Of a DNA stretch of 34,990 nucleotides, positions 23,088-30,693 are shown piece by piece. The first letter of the stretch is position 1. Every line of letters begins with the position of its first letter. The position numbers were made by a program, and so were the translations under genes. Origin of the DNA: Methylococcaceae bacterium (GTDB lineage: Bacteria; Pseudomonadota; Gammaproteobacteria; Methylococcales; Methylomonadaceae); NCBI GenBank assembly GCA_006844705.1, contig SPJS01000252.1, forward strand, positions 1 through 34,990, written 5' to 3'. The notes beneath the pieces are model-generated. The model searched no databases, had not been told where the DNA came from, and saw only the letters and a program-made list of their open reading frames with translations.

Positions 23088-23103
23088 AGGCATGATTTAT
23101 GCT
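23088..23103 (+). promoter_or_regulatory. Sigma-54 (-24/-12) promoter for the VPLPA-CTERM gene
   Basis: AGGCATGATTTATGCT has GG and GC separated by 10 bp and strongly resembles the promoters at 11870 and 20278. The predicted start near 23114 gives a ~255-nt leader before the preferred ATG. Confidence 0.7.
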
Positions 23104-23113
23104 TTGTACAGTT

Positions 23114-23368
23114 CATCAAGTATGTTTCATGGCTTGATGCGAACGAGAAAAAGCCTACCCCGTTGTAAGGCGGGGGCGGAAAGTGCGAAGCCTTGATGGA
23201 GACTGTTGCACCGCCTCTTCGATTATATCGGAATCCTGTACCACAGCCAGCCCAGACGTTGTCTATTGAAACGTCTACCTGTGTAATAGACAACCCTGCA
23301 CGCGGCAAGGGAGGAAAGGATTTTATTGTTCAATAACTCAAATAATGCATTATTTAGGTATTAATACG
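23114..23368 (+). promoter_or_regulatory. Long structured 5' leader, possible RNA regulatory element
   Basis: Several helices are visible: CCCCG/CGGGG (about 23157-23175), GGCG..GTGC/GCAC..CGCC (about 23174-23214), and AGACGT/ACGTCT (23254-23276), whose loop contains GTTGTCTATT, itself a perfect 10-bp match to AATAGACAAC at 23285-23294. The last two can form a pseudoknot or exclude each other. GGGAGG follows at about 23309, and a 14-bp palindrome AATAATGCATTATT (23341-23354) covers the upstream ATG. It does not match any riboswitch consensus I know. Confidence 0.5.
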
Positions 23369-24145
23369 ATGAAAAATTTTAAAAAATTAGCATTGGCTGC
23401 CTCAGTCAGCTCATTAATGTTAGGTGCTAGCGCAGCACAGGCTCACGTTGCTTACAACACCCACGCTGCTGCAAGCACAAACGTAAGTGCGGGCGGCGGA
23501 CAAACCTGGTCTGATGGTGGTTCTTACGCATACACGGGTAACCTGCCAACACATTGGGTGGCTAATCTGCATGGCGTAGGTTCGTCTGTCGAGGTATCTG
23601 ATCATGACGCATTTAATCATCAAGGTGTGACTGTTGATCTGCAATCGGCCAATAACAAGTGGAACCCTGCACACAGCTGGGGTGCGGCACTGGGGTACGG
23701 GTTGATTAATATCATGGGGCATTCTGATGTTGCTGTGACTATCAACGCTACAGACGATGACGGTTCAGACTTCACACCTGGCTTCACTTTGTGGAAAAAC
23801 TGGGATGCATCCGCTGCCAGTAATAAACATGGCCCATGGAACGCTGACCCAGCCAACCCGGACACTCGCGGTTCAAATGAATTGCTTTACCTGGACCACG
23901 CAGCTACATCTACAGCTGGCGGTACTGCGTCTTTGACCACAATCCTTGCTCCAGGCGAATACAGCTTGTGGATCGGTGGAAATGCAACCAATGCTAATGG
24001 CGGTAATACTTCAGGTCTAGACCAAAGCTATCAACTCGCTATTAGTACTTCTGCTGTTCCTCTGCCGGCAGCCGCATGGTTGTTTGGTGGTGCGCTGCTT
24101 AGCCTGTTCGGTGCCAATCGACGTAAAAAAGTAGTGCCTGCATAA
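23369..24145 (+). CDS. VPLPA-CTERM surface protein, mature N-terminus HVAYN, 258 aa
   Basis: The signal peptide MKNFKKLALAASVSSLMLGA ends in AQA, so the mature protein begins HVAYNTHAA. The body is rich in W, H, N, G and T, and the C-terminus is a textbook VPLPA-CTERM sorting tail (VPLPAAAWLFGGALLSLFGA then NRRKK), which a dedicated exosortase (XrtD type) would process. An earlier in-frame ATG at 23345 adds eight residues; 23369 is preferred because it starts a clean signal peptide. It is paralogous to 7706-8611. It is followed by a strong terminator, so it is monocistronic, with a sigma-54 promoter and long leader. Confidence 0.9.
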   Translation: MKNFKKLALAASVSSLMLGASAAQAHVAYNTHAAASTNVSAGGGQTWSDGGSYAYTGNLPTHWVANLHGVGSSVEVSDHDAFNHQGVTVDLQSANNKWNPAHSWGAALGYGLINIMGHSDVAVTINATDDDGSDFTPGFTLWKNWDASAASNKHGPWNADPANPDTRGSNELLYLDHAATSTAGGTASLTTILAPGEYSLWIGGNATNANGGNTSGLDQSYQLAISTSAVPLPAAAWLFGGALLSLFGANRRKKVVPA

Positions 24146-24207
24146 CTGCTGCTGGTTCTAACTTAATGGATTTGGCGCAGGAAGCGCCGTCAACAGTGCA
24201 TGTGTAA

Positions 24208-24252
24208 CAATCCCCTCACTGCTAAGCAGTGCCGGGGGATTGTTTTTTCTTT
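24208..24252 (+). terminator. Rho-independent terminator
   Basis: CAATCCCC (24208-24215) pairs with GGGGATTG (24235-24242), with an inner CACTGC/GCAGTG stem, followed by TTTTTTCTTTC. Confidence 0.92.
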
Positions 24253-24542
24253 CACGCCCTAAAGACAAGCCTCCCCCTCAACAAATAACCTTCCAACATC
24301 ATAAGCAGGTGGACTCACCATCCCTGTATTTTAAAGAACATAGTTTATTTATTAATTGGATTTCACCGGACAATATTAAGGATATCGCACACGTGCAAAG
24401 GTGAACAGACAAGGAAGAAACACGTCCCCGGAGAGATTAGCCATCGCTCAATTTTTTGCTGCTTACCTGGGCAGAGATGCCAAAATCATTTTTCGCAAAA
24501 CTCAGCTTATTTTTTTAAAGGTTTTAATATCGCCGGAATCTC

Positions 24543-24707
24543 CTAGGAGGCTGCCGGATTATGGATAGTCTATTGCGGCGATGGAAAACCGGCTGATTTT
24601 CAGGTCTTTTTGTTACGTAGCACCACTATGCGCCGCAAAAGATCAAAAAAATCCACTCGATGTCCTTAACGCCTTGCGACGAACCCCAAAAACCGACAGC
24701 CTCCTAG
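24543..24707. repeat. MITE-like element, about 165 bp, with terminal inverted repeats
   Basis: CTAGGAGGCTGCCGG at the left and CCGACAGCCTCCTAG at the right are inverted repeats with one mismatch. The interior shares blocks with the degenerate copy at 12244-12376 and includes short GCGGCG/CGCCGC complementary segments. It has no coding capacity, so it would be mobilised in trans by a transposase elsewhere. Confidence 0.75.
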
Positions 24708-24804
24708 AGGTTTTCTTTTATCTTTTTAAATGGTATTAATATTCATAATAAATTCATGCTTTACCCTTGATGATTGAACTTTTATCTTTTGATTGGAGAA
24801 CACA

Positions 24805-25617
24805 ATGAATAGTGAACAGCTTTTAACCATGGCGACCGACTTAAGTGTCGAGTATGGGCCTAAATTGGTGGGTGCCATTGTTGTATGGATAATTGGAAGT
24901 ATTATTGTCAAGCTTCTTTCAAAAGGATTTACCAAGGTTCTGGAAAAAAATAATACTGATCCTTCATTAGTGCCATTCTTGTCTTCTCTTGTTGCGACGT
25001 TATTAAAGGTGATGTTGGTCATCAGCGTGCTAGGCATGCTGGGGATAGAAATGACTTCATTCATTGCCATTCTGGGTGCTGCAGGCCTGGCTGTGGGCAT
25101 GGCCTTGTCCGGCACATTGCAGAATTTTGCTGGTGGTGTGATGATTCTTATTTTTAAACCGTTTAAGGTGGGTGATGTTATTGATGCGCAGGGTTTTATT
25201 GGTTCTGTCCATGAGATCCAGATATTCAATACTATTCTCAAAACACCAGATAACAAAACCATTATTATTCCTAATGGGGGGCTTTCTACTTCATCAATGA
25301 CAAACTTTTCTACCGAGCAACGCAGACGGGTTGATTGGACATTTGGCATTGGTTATGGTGATAGTACCGAGAAAGCCAAACAGGTTTTGCAAGGTCTGTG
25401 CGATGCTGACAGTAGAATCTTGAACGATCCGGAGGTTTTTATTGCAGTATCAGAGCTTGCAGATAGCTCAGTGAATTTTGTTGTCAGAGCATGGGTAGAG
25501 GCGGGTGATTATTGGGGTGTTTATTTTGATATGAATGAAAAAGTGTATAAGACTTTTGCTGAGCAGGGTTTAAGTATCCCCTATCCGCAAATGGATGTGC
25601 ATGTAAATAATCAATAA
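24805..25617 (+). CDS. MscS-family mechanosensitive channel, 270 aa
   Basis: A small-conductance mechanosensitive channel protecting against osmotic downshock. There are three N-terminal membrane helices, the pore-lining TM3 (ILGAAGLAVGMALSGTLQNF, about residues 86-105), the family motif FKPFKVGDVIDAQGFIGSVH and a cytoplasmic beta/alpha domain with IPNGGLSTSSMTNFS. Length is usual for E. coli-type MscS (286 aa). The ATG at 24805 with GGAG 6 nt upstream is preferred over an in-frame TTG at 24793. It is convergent with the lipoprotein gene. Confidence 0.93.
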   Translation: MNSEQLLTMATDLSVEYGPKLVGAIVVWIIGSIIVKLLSKGFTKVLEKNNTDPSLVPFLSSLVATLLKVMLVISVLGMLGIEMTSFIAILGAAGLAVGMALSGTLQNFAGGVMILIFKPFKVGDVIDAQGFIGSVHEIQIFNTILKTPDNKTIIIPNGGLSTSSMTNFSTEQRRRVDWTFGIGYGDSTEKAKQVLQGLCDADSRILNDPEVFIAVSELADSSVNFVVRAWVEAGDYWGVYFDMNEKVYKTFAEQGLSIPYPQMDVHVNNQ

Positions 25618-25628
25618 GTCAACTGAAT

Positions 25629-25668
25629 GAGCATTGTCTGGTTAAACGGACAATGCTCGCTCTTTATT
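25629..25668 (+). terminator. Bidirectional terminator between convergent genes
   Basis: GAGCATTGTC pairs perfectly with GACAATGCTC (25629-25658), followed by a T-rich tract, between the MscS gene and the convergent lipoprotein gene. Confidence 0.75.
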
Positions 25669-26914
25669 AATCAATTGTTTCAATCCAGCGACAACGTTCT
25701 TTCACCAACGAATTAGCGTTTTCATGACCGATGCCATTGGCGATTAACGCAATCACTCTGTCATCACTATCATAGCCTACATGCGCTTCCAACGGATTCG
25801 CCATTTTTCCGAGCCCGAAAACATCAATCACGCTGGCTATATTGATGTTGATATTGGTGACATCTATACATAGTCTGGAATCCAGATACGTCGTCACAAA
25901 ATCATGAGGGATGGTGTAACTTAATAAATCATTGGGGTCACTGAATGCATAGATGGGGGTGCCGGATAGAATGCGTTCTTCATATTTTGCGCCCGTCGGC
26001 TTGCAGTATTCAGCCTCCTGGTCACTTATCATTGGCATTTGCCTGCCTAATTGCAGCATCGGTAACTGATTGGACATCATGTAAACCGGAATGTTTTTTT
26101 GTTTTAAAGTGTATACCAATTGCTCCAGCATTTTATTTTCGACACCTTTACTTAATTGCGCTGCAATGTGCTGCATGCCGTCAATGGTGATCCGGCTGCC
26201 TAAACTGTGTGACACAACCGCATAGTTATCCTGCTCCACAGTCCAGTTATCCTGCCAAAAACAGGCTTGGGTCATATCAGCTGGTAATTCATCCCAATGA
26301 CCACTGGTCATCCAGCAAAATGACTGGGTAAATGCCTGCAATATTTCCTGACGGCTGTCACCAAGATAAATGATGGGGTCAGGCCCTTTGTCATTGGAAA
26401 ACCGTTTCAGTAAATCATTGACTTCTGCACGACGGAATGAATGTTCGCCTGAATTATCATAGGCCAGGAATTTTTTTTGCGGCGCGGTGATTTCAGACCA
26501 GGTTAATTCATAACCGAGCATTTCACGGGTTTTATCGCTGCTTAAAAAACGTTTTACGCGGAGGTTGCCGAGTTTTCGCTCCGGATTATCTTTTGAAACC
26601 AAGGTAATATTTTTAAATTGTTTTGACTCAACAGTAAGAAACAAGGCGCTGGCCAGTTTTTCAAAAAACTTGGTACTGTACCCGGGTAAGTGTTCCCCTA
26701 CCCCATGCACCATTAAAACTTTGACCTGATTGCCCTGCATATCCAATTGATGATTGACACCATGAAATGATTTGCCTTTAACTTCACATACCCGGATATC
26801 TTCTTTTAATTGACTTTCGAGAATGGCTTCTGTGACCCCTTTGCCGAAACTTGAACAGCCTGCAATGGGAGCCAATAGTGCGACAAAAAAAATAAATTTA
26901 CTATTATTTAGCAT
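25667..26914 (-). CDS. Lipoprotein alpha/beta-hydrolase-like protein, 415 aa
   Basis: The lipobox at the end of the signal (LLAPIAGC, Cys 20) predicts a membrane-anchored lipoprotein. VLMVHGVGEH (about 67-76) resembles the oxyanion-hole strand of alpha/beta hydrolases, and AVVSHSLGSR (about 232-241) is a nucleophile elbow (S-H-S-L-G). Possible acid/His partners are in AFSDPNDLLSY and AHVGYDSD near the C-terminus. The substrate is unknown; an esterase or lipase-type role in the envelope is the simplest reading. It is monocistronic. Confidence 0.75.
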   Translation of the reverse strand: MLNNSKFIFFVALLAPIAGCSSFGKGVTEAILESQLKEDIRVCEVKGKSFHGVNHQLDMQGNQVKVLMVHGVGEHLPGYSTKFFEKLASALFLTVESKQFKNITLVSKDNPERKLGNLRVKRFLSSDKTREMLGYELTWSEITAPQKKFLAYDNSGEHSFRRAEVNDLLKRFSNDKGPDPIIYLGDSRQEILQAFTQSFCWMTSGHWDELPADMTQACFWQDNWTVEQDNYAVVSHSLGSRITIDGMQHIAAQLSKGVENKMLEQLVYTLKQKNIPVYMMSNQLPMLQLGRQMPMISDQEAEYCKPTGAKYEERILSGTPIYAFSDPNDLLSYTIPHDFVTTYLDSRLCIDVTNININIASVIDVFGLGKMANPLEAHVGYDSDDRVIALIANGIGHENANSLVKERCRWIETID

Positions 26915-26996
26915 TAAAACCTTCTTTTAATTTATTGATCATTATGGAATTGTTATTATGATGATAATTAATTCCTATATTGATGTTCTTCTTGAA

Positions 26997-27026
26997 TTTG
27001 ACTCAAAATAGTCAAAAATAATATAT
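26997..27026 (+). promoter_or_regulatory. Promoter with overlapping inverted repeat for the TolC-like gene
   Basis: TTGACT (26998-27003), a 17-bp spacer and ATATAT (27021-27026) form a likely sigma-70 promoter. TTTGACT-caaaat-AGTCAAA is a perfect 7-bp inverted repeat covering the -35 box and spacer, a likely repressor site. Confidence 0.55.
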
Positions 27027-27052
27027 ATCACAACTTTTTTTTCGGGGGCTTT

Positions 27053-28363
27053 GTGTTCAAAAAAACATTTCCGGCAATTTTCACACTTTGTATTGCGCCA
27101 AATCTATATGCACTGGATCTTATTGGCGCATTTCATTTGGGCCTGGAAAATGCGCCTGAATATAAAAGCGCCTATTTGAAGCAATACTCCGCTGCTGAAT
27201 TTAGATCACAAAGTATTGCGCAAATGTTACCGAATTTAACATTTTCTGCCAGCAGTACCCGTGAACGTCTGCGTAACGATAAATTTACCTTCCAAAGTGC
27301 CGGGGTGCAGCATTATTGGAATAATCAGATATCAATCAACCTAACCCAACCCGTGTTCCACTGGGAACACTGGATTCAGCTGGATCAATCCGATAATCAG
27401 ATTGCCCAGTCCGAAGCAGAGCATCAGGCCAGTTACCAGACGTTAATCGTTGATATTACCGAGGCCTATTTTGATATTCTAGCGGCTCAGGATGATTTAA
27501 GTTTTACGGTTGCTGAAAAACAGGCCATTGCCAAACAACTGGAACAAGCACAACAACGCTTTGATGTGGGGCTTATTGCCATTACTGATGTTCACGAAGC
27601 CCAGGCCGCCTTTGACTCAGCGGTGGCCGGTGAAATTGAAAGCCAGAATATTTTAGATGACAGTAAAGAGCGCTTACGTGAGTTGATCGGCAACAATGTC
27701 GATGTTCTTAGCCAGCTACAGAAGGATATTCCCCTTTCTACCCCCGAGCCGCACGATATTGAAGCCTGGACGGAAGCCGCTGAAAATAATAATTTTTCCC
27801 TGATCGCCCAGTTAAACCAGACTGAGTTTGCGCGTAAAAAGATTAATCTGGAATATAGTGGCTATATGCCAAAAGTTGATTTAGTGGCCAACTATGGTGT
27901 CACTGACAATACCAGTACCTTCGGTTTACGCGGAAACACCCAGAATATAGGTTTGCAAGTCAGCATGCAGCTCTTTGAAGGGGGCGGCATTTATTCAAGA
28001 GCACAACAAGCTGAATATGATTATCGGATTGAAAAAGAAAATCTGCTTAAAACCAAACGCAGTGTCATTCGTAATGTACGTAACGCCTATCGTGGCGTGG
28101 TCGCCAGTTTAAGCCGGGTAAAAGCACTGGCGGCGGCAGTGAAATCCTCGCAAAGTGCATTGGAGGCTTCTGAGGCAGGATTCGAAGTCGGTACACGCAC
28201 CATGGTTGACGTGTTAGATGAACAACGTGACCTGTATCGTGCCAAACGCGATTATGCACGCACCCGCTATGACTATTTGATAAATATTATTAAATTGAAA
28301 GATGCCGCAGGCAGTTTGGTGGAAGACGACTTGAAAATCATAAACCAGTTCTTGGCTTCATGA
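27053..28363 (+). CDS. TolC-family outer-membrane efflux protein, 436 aa
   Basis: The outer-membrane channel component of a tripartite efflux or type I secretion system. A signal peptide (1-20, ending LYA) is followed by two repeated halves, each with long coiled helices and a short barrel strand region; typical motifs are LIVDITEAYFDILAAQDDL, ALEASEAGFEVGTRTMVDVL and LYRAKRDYARTRYDYL. Length matches TolC (about 470 precursor). It starts with GTG, with GGGGG 4 nt upstream. No inner-membrane pump is adjacent, so the partner lies elsewhere. The stop overlaps the next start (ATGA). Confidence 0.93.
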   Translation: MFKKTFPAIFTLCIAPNLYALDLIGAFHLGLENAPEYKSAYLKQYSAAEFRSQSIAQMLPNLTFSASSTRERLRNDKFTFQSAGVQHYWNNQISINLTQPVFHWEHWIQLDQSDNQIAQSEAEHQASYQTLIVDITEAYFDILAAQDDLSFTVAEKQAIAKQLEQAQQRFDVGLIAITDVHEAQAAFDSAVAGEIESQNILDDSKERLRELIGNNVDVLSQLQKDIPLSTPEPHDIEAWTEAAENNNFSLIAQLNQTEFARKKINLEYSGYMPKVDLVANYGVTDNTSTFGLRGNTQNIGLQVSMQLFEGGGIYSRAQQAEYDYRIEKENLLKTKRSVIRNVRNAYRGVVASLSRVKALAAAVKSSQSALEASEAGFEVGTRTMVDVLDEQRDLYRAKRDYARTRYDYLINIIKLKDAAGSLVEDDLKIINQFLAS

Positions 28364-28863
28364 CCCATTATGATCTGAAAACACTTAGATCAAATTTCCC
28401 GCACCAAGGTAGCCTGGTTTGGATTGGGCTCAGACCGGCCAAAAACCAGCCGATGTTGGAAGCCACTTCGGTTAACGCCGGTACAGAGTATGGTTTACAA
28501 GGGGACTATTATTCTGCCAAAAGTAATAAACGCCAAGTAACCCTTTTTCAGTTTGAAGACCTGACGACCATAGAATCCTTTCTGGGGCGGCCTGTCTCCC
28601 CTGCATTGTTTAGAAGAAATCTGCTGATCAAAGGGATAAATTTGATGTCACTGAAAGCACAGACATTCATGCTTGGCGATGCGCTCTTCAAAGTCACCGG
28701 GATTTGTCACCCCTGTTCAAAAATGGAAACAGCTCTTGGGATGGGGGGCTACAACGCCATGCGTAGCCATTGTGGGATGACGGCACAAGTCATCCGCTCA
28801 GGCATGATTCAAATTGGTGATAGCCTCACGCCTGAAACGTTTCAGGACGATTTATTTTGCTGA
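28360..28863 (+). CDS. MOSC-domain protein, 167 aa
   Basis: A MOSC domain (molybdenum-cofactor sulfurase C-terminal type), as in YiiM. Seen are SVNAGTEYGLQGDYY, the FRRNLLIKGINL motif (about 88-99) and the conserved cysteine in ICHPCSKMETALG (about 116-128), which is proposed to carry sulfur. It may deliver sulfur to, or be part of, a molybdenum enzyme or detoxify N-hydroxylated compounds. It is translationally coupled to the TolC-like gene through ATGA, an unusual pairing; its 3' end overlaps the convergent DUF1244 gene by 22 bp. Confidence 0.9.
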   Translation: MTHYDLKTLRSNFPHQGSLVWIGLRPAKNQPMLEATSVNAGTEYGLQGDYYSAKSNKRQVTLFQFEDLTTIESFLGRPVSPALFRRNLLIKGINLMSLKAQTFMLGDALFKVTGICHPCSKMETALGMGGYNAMRSHCGMTAQVIRSGMIQIGDSLTPETFQDDLFC

Positions 28864-29144
28864 CGTTGTTCGTACGCCGCTAACTGTTCGGCTGTTGCTT
28901 CCTGTTGGAATTTTTGTTTCCATTCTTGGTAAGGCATCCCGTAGATGATTTCTCTGGCCTGTTCGTAGTCAATATCTGTACCCTGCTCTTGGGCCGCAGC
29001 TGAATACCATTTTGCCAGACAGTTTCTGCAAAAATCTGCCAGGATCATCAAGTCAATATTTTGAACTTCGCTATGTGTTTGTAAATGAGTCAGCAATTTT
29101 CTGAAGGCGGCAGCTTCAAATTCAATATGGCTTTTTTCAGTCAT
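28842..29144 (-). CDS. DUF1244 family protein, 100 aa
   Basis: A small soluble protein of the DUF1244 family. The family core is seen as AAFRKLLTHLQTHSEVQNID, then LADFCRNCLAKWYSAAA with a CxxC pair (about 38-41), and YGMPYQEWKQKFQQEAT. Its function is not established. It converges with, and overlaps, the MOSC gene. Confidence 0.9.
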   Translation of the reverse strand: MTEKSHIEFEAAAFRKLLTHLQTHSEVQNIDLMILADFCRNCLAKWYSAAAQEQGTDIDYEQAREIIYGMPYQEWKQKFQQEATAEQLAAYEQRQQNKSS

Positions 29145-29249
29145 GGACTATCCTTAAAATGAAACTATTCTATCAGAATGATTGGATTGTAAATGTACAT
29201 TTAAGGTTTAACCCTTTACAATTGACTGAATTTATTAAACTGTGATGTC

Positions 29250-29546
29250 GTGGATATACACATATCTTCTCTGAACATTCGACCGATGGGCTCTTCAACT
29301 CAAAAGTCAGTTGAAGAAATCAAGCCTGTAACCTCGGCCGCTAAAGATCTTCCAGATCCTCAGTACACTTATGTTCAACAAGCATCACAGGAAGTAAACG
29401 ATCAGCCGAAGACGACGCCTTTGGTCATTAATAAAGATAATATTAAAACGGCTAACAAAACGGCTCTGACAACCTATGCATCTACAGCTAATTCTTTAGT
29501 GTCAGAAACTCATTCGCAGTCCCCACAAATTGATTTTTTTGTATAA
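29250..29546 (+). CDS. Small protein of unknown function, 98 aa
   Basis: A hydrophilic protein rich in S, T, Q and K with no signal or membrane segment, probably disordered. It starts at GTG 29250 or at an ATG at 29286 (MGSSTQKS). It ends 21 nt before yciB and may be cotranscribed with it. No family is recognised. Confidence 0.5.
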   Translation: MDIHISSLNIRPMGSSTQKSVEEIKPVTSAAKDLPDPQYTYVQQASQEVNDQPKTTPLVINKDNIKTANKTALTTYASTANSLVSETHSQSPQIDFFV

Positions 29547-29567
29547 CTCCCTTCCCATTAAATTAAC

Positions 29568-30116
29568 ATGAAACAGGTTCTGGAATTTATCCCGATCATT
29601 TTATTTTTTATCGCCTATAAGTTTTACGATATTTATGTCGCTACCGGGGTGATCATAGCAGCCACTCTGGTCCAGGTATTAGTGACCTGGCTGGTGTACC
29701 GCAAAGTTGAAAAGATGCAGTGGATAACGCTTGGGTTAATCATCGTATTTGGCGGGGCAACTATTTATCTGCAAGACGAGAACTTTATCAAATGGAAATT
29801 GACTATTATCGAGTGGCTGTTTGGAATCGCTTTTCTGGGTAGTCAGTTTATCGGCAAAAAAACCTTCGTAGAACGCATGATGGGCGCAAATATTGAATTA
29901 CCCGCCCATATCTGGACACGATTAAATTTAACCTGGGCCTTGTTTTTTATCTCGGTAGGCTTCATTAATCTGGTAGTGATGTATACATTCAGCACAGATG
30001 ATTGGGTATTGTTTAAAACTTTTGGTGTCCCAGGGCTGATGGTGTTGTTTATCGTTGTACAAATGATTTTTCTGTACAAATATGTGCCTGACTCAACCAA
30101 GAAGGAAGAAGAATAA
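29568..30116 (+). CDS. yciB: YciB-family inner membrane septation protein, 182 aa
   Basis: A polytopic inner-membrane protein with five hydrophobic segments. Family marks are [20 protein letters not shown] at the start, [17 protein letters not shown] (about 95-111) and [20 protein letters not shown]. Length matches YciB (about 179 aa). In E. coli it is linked to cell-envelope and division processes. It is coupled to yciI by TAATG, the conserved gammaproteobacterial arrangement. Confidence 0.95.
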   Translation: MKQVLEFIPIILFFIAYKFYDIYVATGVIIAATLVQVLVTWLVYRKVEKMQWITLGLIIVFGGATIYLQDENFIKWKLTIIEWLFGIAFLGSQFIGKKTFVERMMGANIELPAHIWTRLNLTWALFFISVGFINLVVMYTFSTDDWVLFKTFGVPGLMVLFIVVQMIFLYKYVPDSTKKEEE

Positions 30117-30418
30117 TGCTGTATGCAATTATATGTGAAGACGTCCCAGACAGTTTGGCAATGAGATTGCAAACACGTCCTGACCATTTAGCAAGATTGC
30201 AAGCATTACAGAATCTCGGTCGTTTAGTACTGGCTGGCCCTCATCCTGCCATAGATACTGACAGCCCAGGAGACGCTGGATTCAGTGGCAGTTTGATTGT
30301 CGCTGAATTTGACGCACTAGAAGATGCACAGGCCTGGGCAGATGATGACCCATACAAAGCAGCAGGCGTATACAACCACATAATTGTTAAACCGTTTAAA
30401 CAGGTATTTCCTCAATGA
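30116..30418 (+). CDS. yciI: YciI family protein, 100 aa
   Basis: A small ferredoxin-like alpha/beta protein. [20 protein letters not shown] carries the conserved R..H..HL-type segment, followed by [24 protein letters not shown] and DPYKAAGVY. Length matches E. coli YciI (98 aa), which is of uncertain function. It overlaps yciB and bolA by 1 and 4 nt. Confidence 0.95.
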   Translation: MLYAIICEDVPDSLAMRLQTRPDHLARLQALQNLGRLVLAGPHPAIDTDSPGDAGFSGSLIVAEFDALEDAQAWADDDPYKAAGVYNHIIVKPFKQVFPQ

Positions 30419-30690
30419 CAGCTGAACTAATCAAGCAAAAACTAACTGAAACACTGCAACCAGTACTGATTGAAATTATTGATGACAGTGCTGCTCATGC
30501 AGGGCATGCCGGAGCTCGCGAGGGTGGAGGTCATTATAATGTAACCGTCGTATCAGAATCCTTTGACGGTAAATCATTAGTGCAACGCCATCAGCTCATC
30601 TATCAGGCCCTTGCAGATCTGATGAAAAGTGAAATTCATGCCCTGGGCATTAATGCATTAACCCCTTCCGAAAATAACCAAGGAAATTAA
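30415..30690 (+). CDS. bolA: BolA family protein, 91 aa
   Basis: BolA-type protein with a class II KH-like fold. AAHAGHAGA (about 26-34) and [20 protein letters not shown] followed by RHQLIYQAL and [12 protein letters not shown] are family hallmarks. BolA proteins pair with monothiol glutaredoxins in iron-sulfur metabolism and influence morphology. The start overlaps the yciI stop (ATGA). Confidence 0.93.
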   Translation: MTAELIKQKLTETLQPVLIEIIDDSAAHAGHAGAREGGGHYNVTVVSESFDGKSLVQRHQLIYQALADLMKSEIHALGINALTPSENNQGN

Positions 30691-30693
30691 TCC

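Noticed and set aside
23081..23308. Minus-strand frame of 75 aa opposite the VPLPA-CTERM leader
   Set aside because: It overlaps the promoter and structured leader and has no recognisable content.
23114..23368. Leader as a c-di-GMP, cobalamin or TPP riboswitch
   Set aside because: The characteristic conserved blocks of those classes are not present, so I report it only as an unclassified structured leader.
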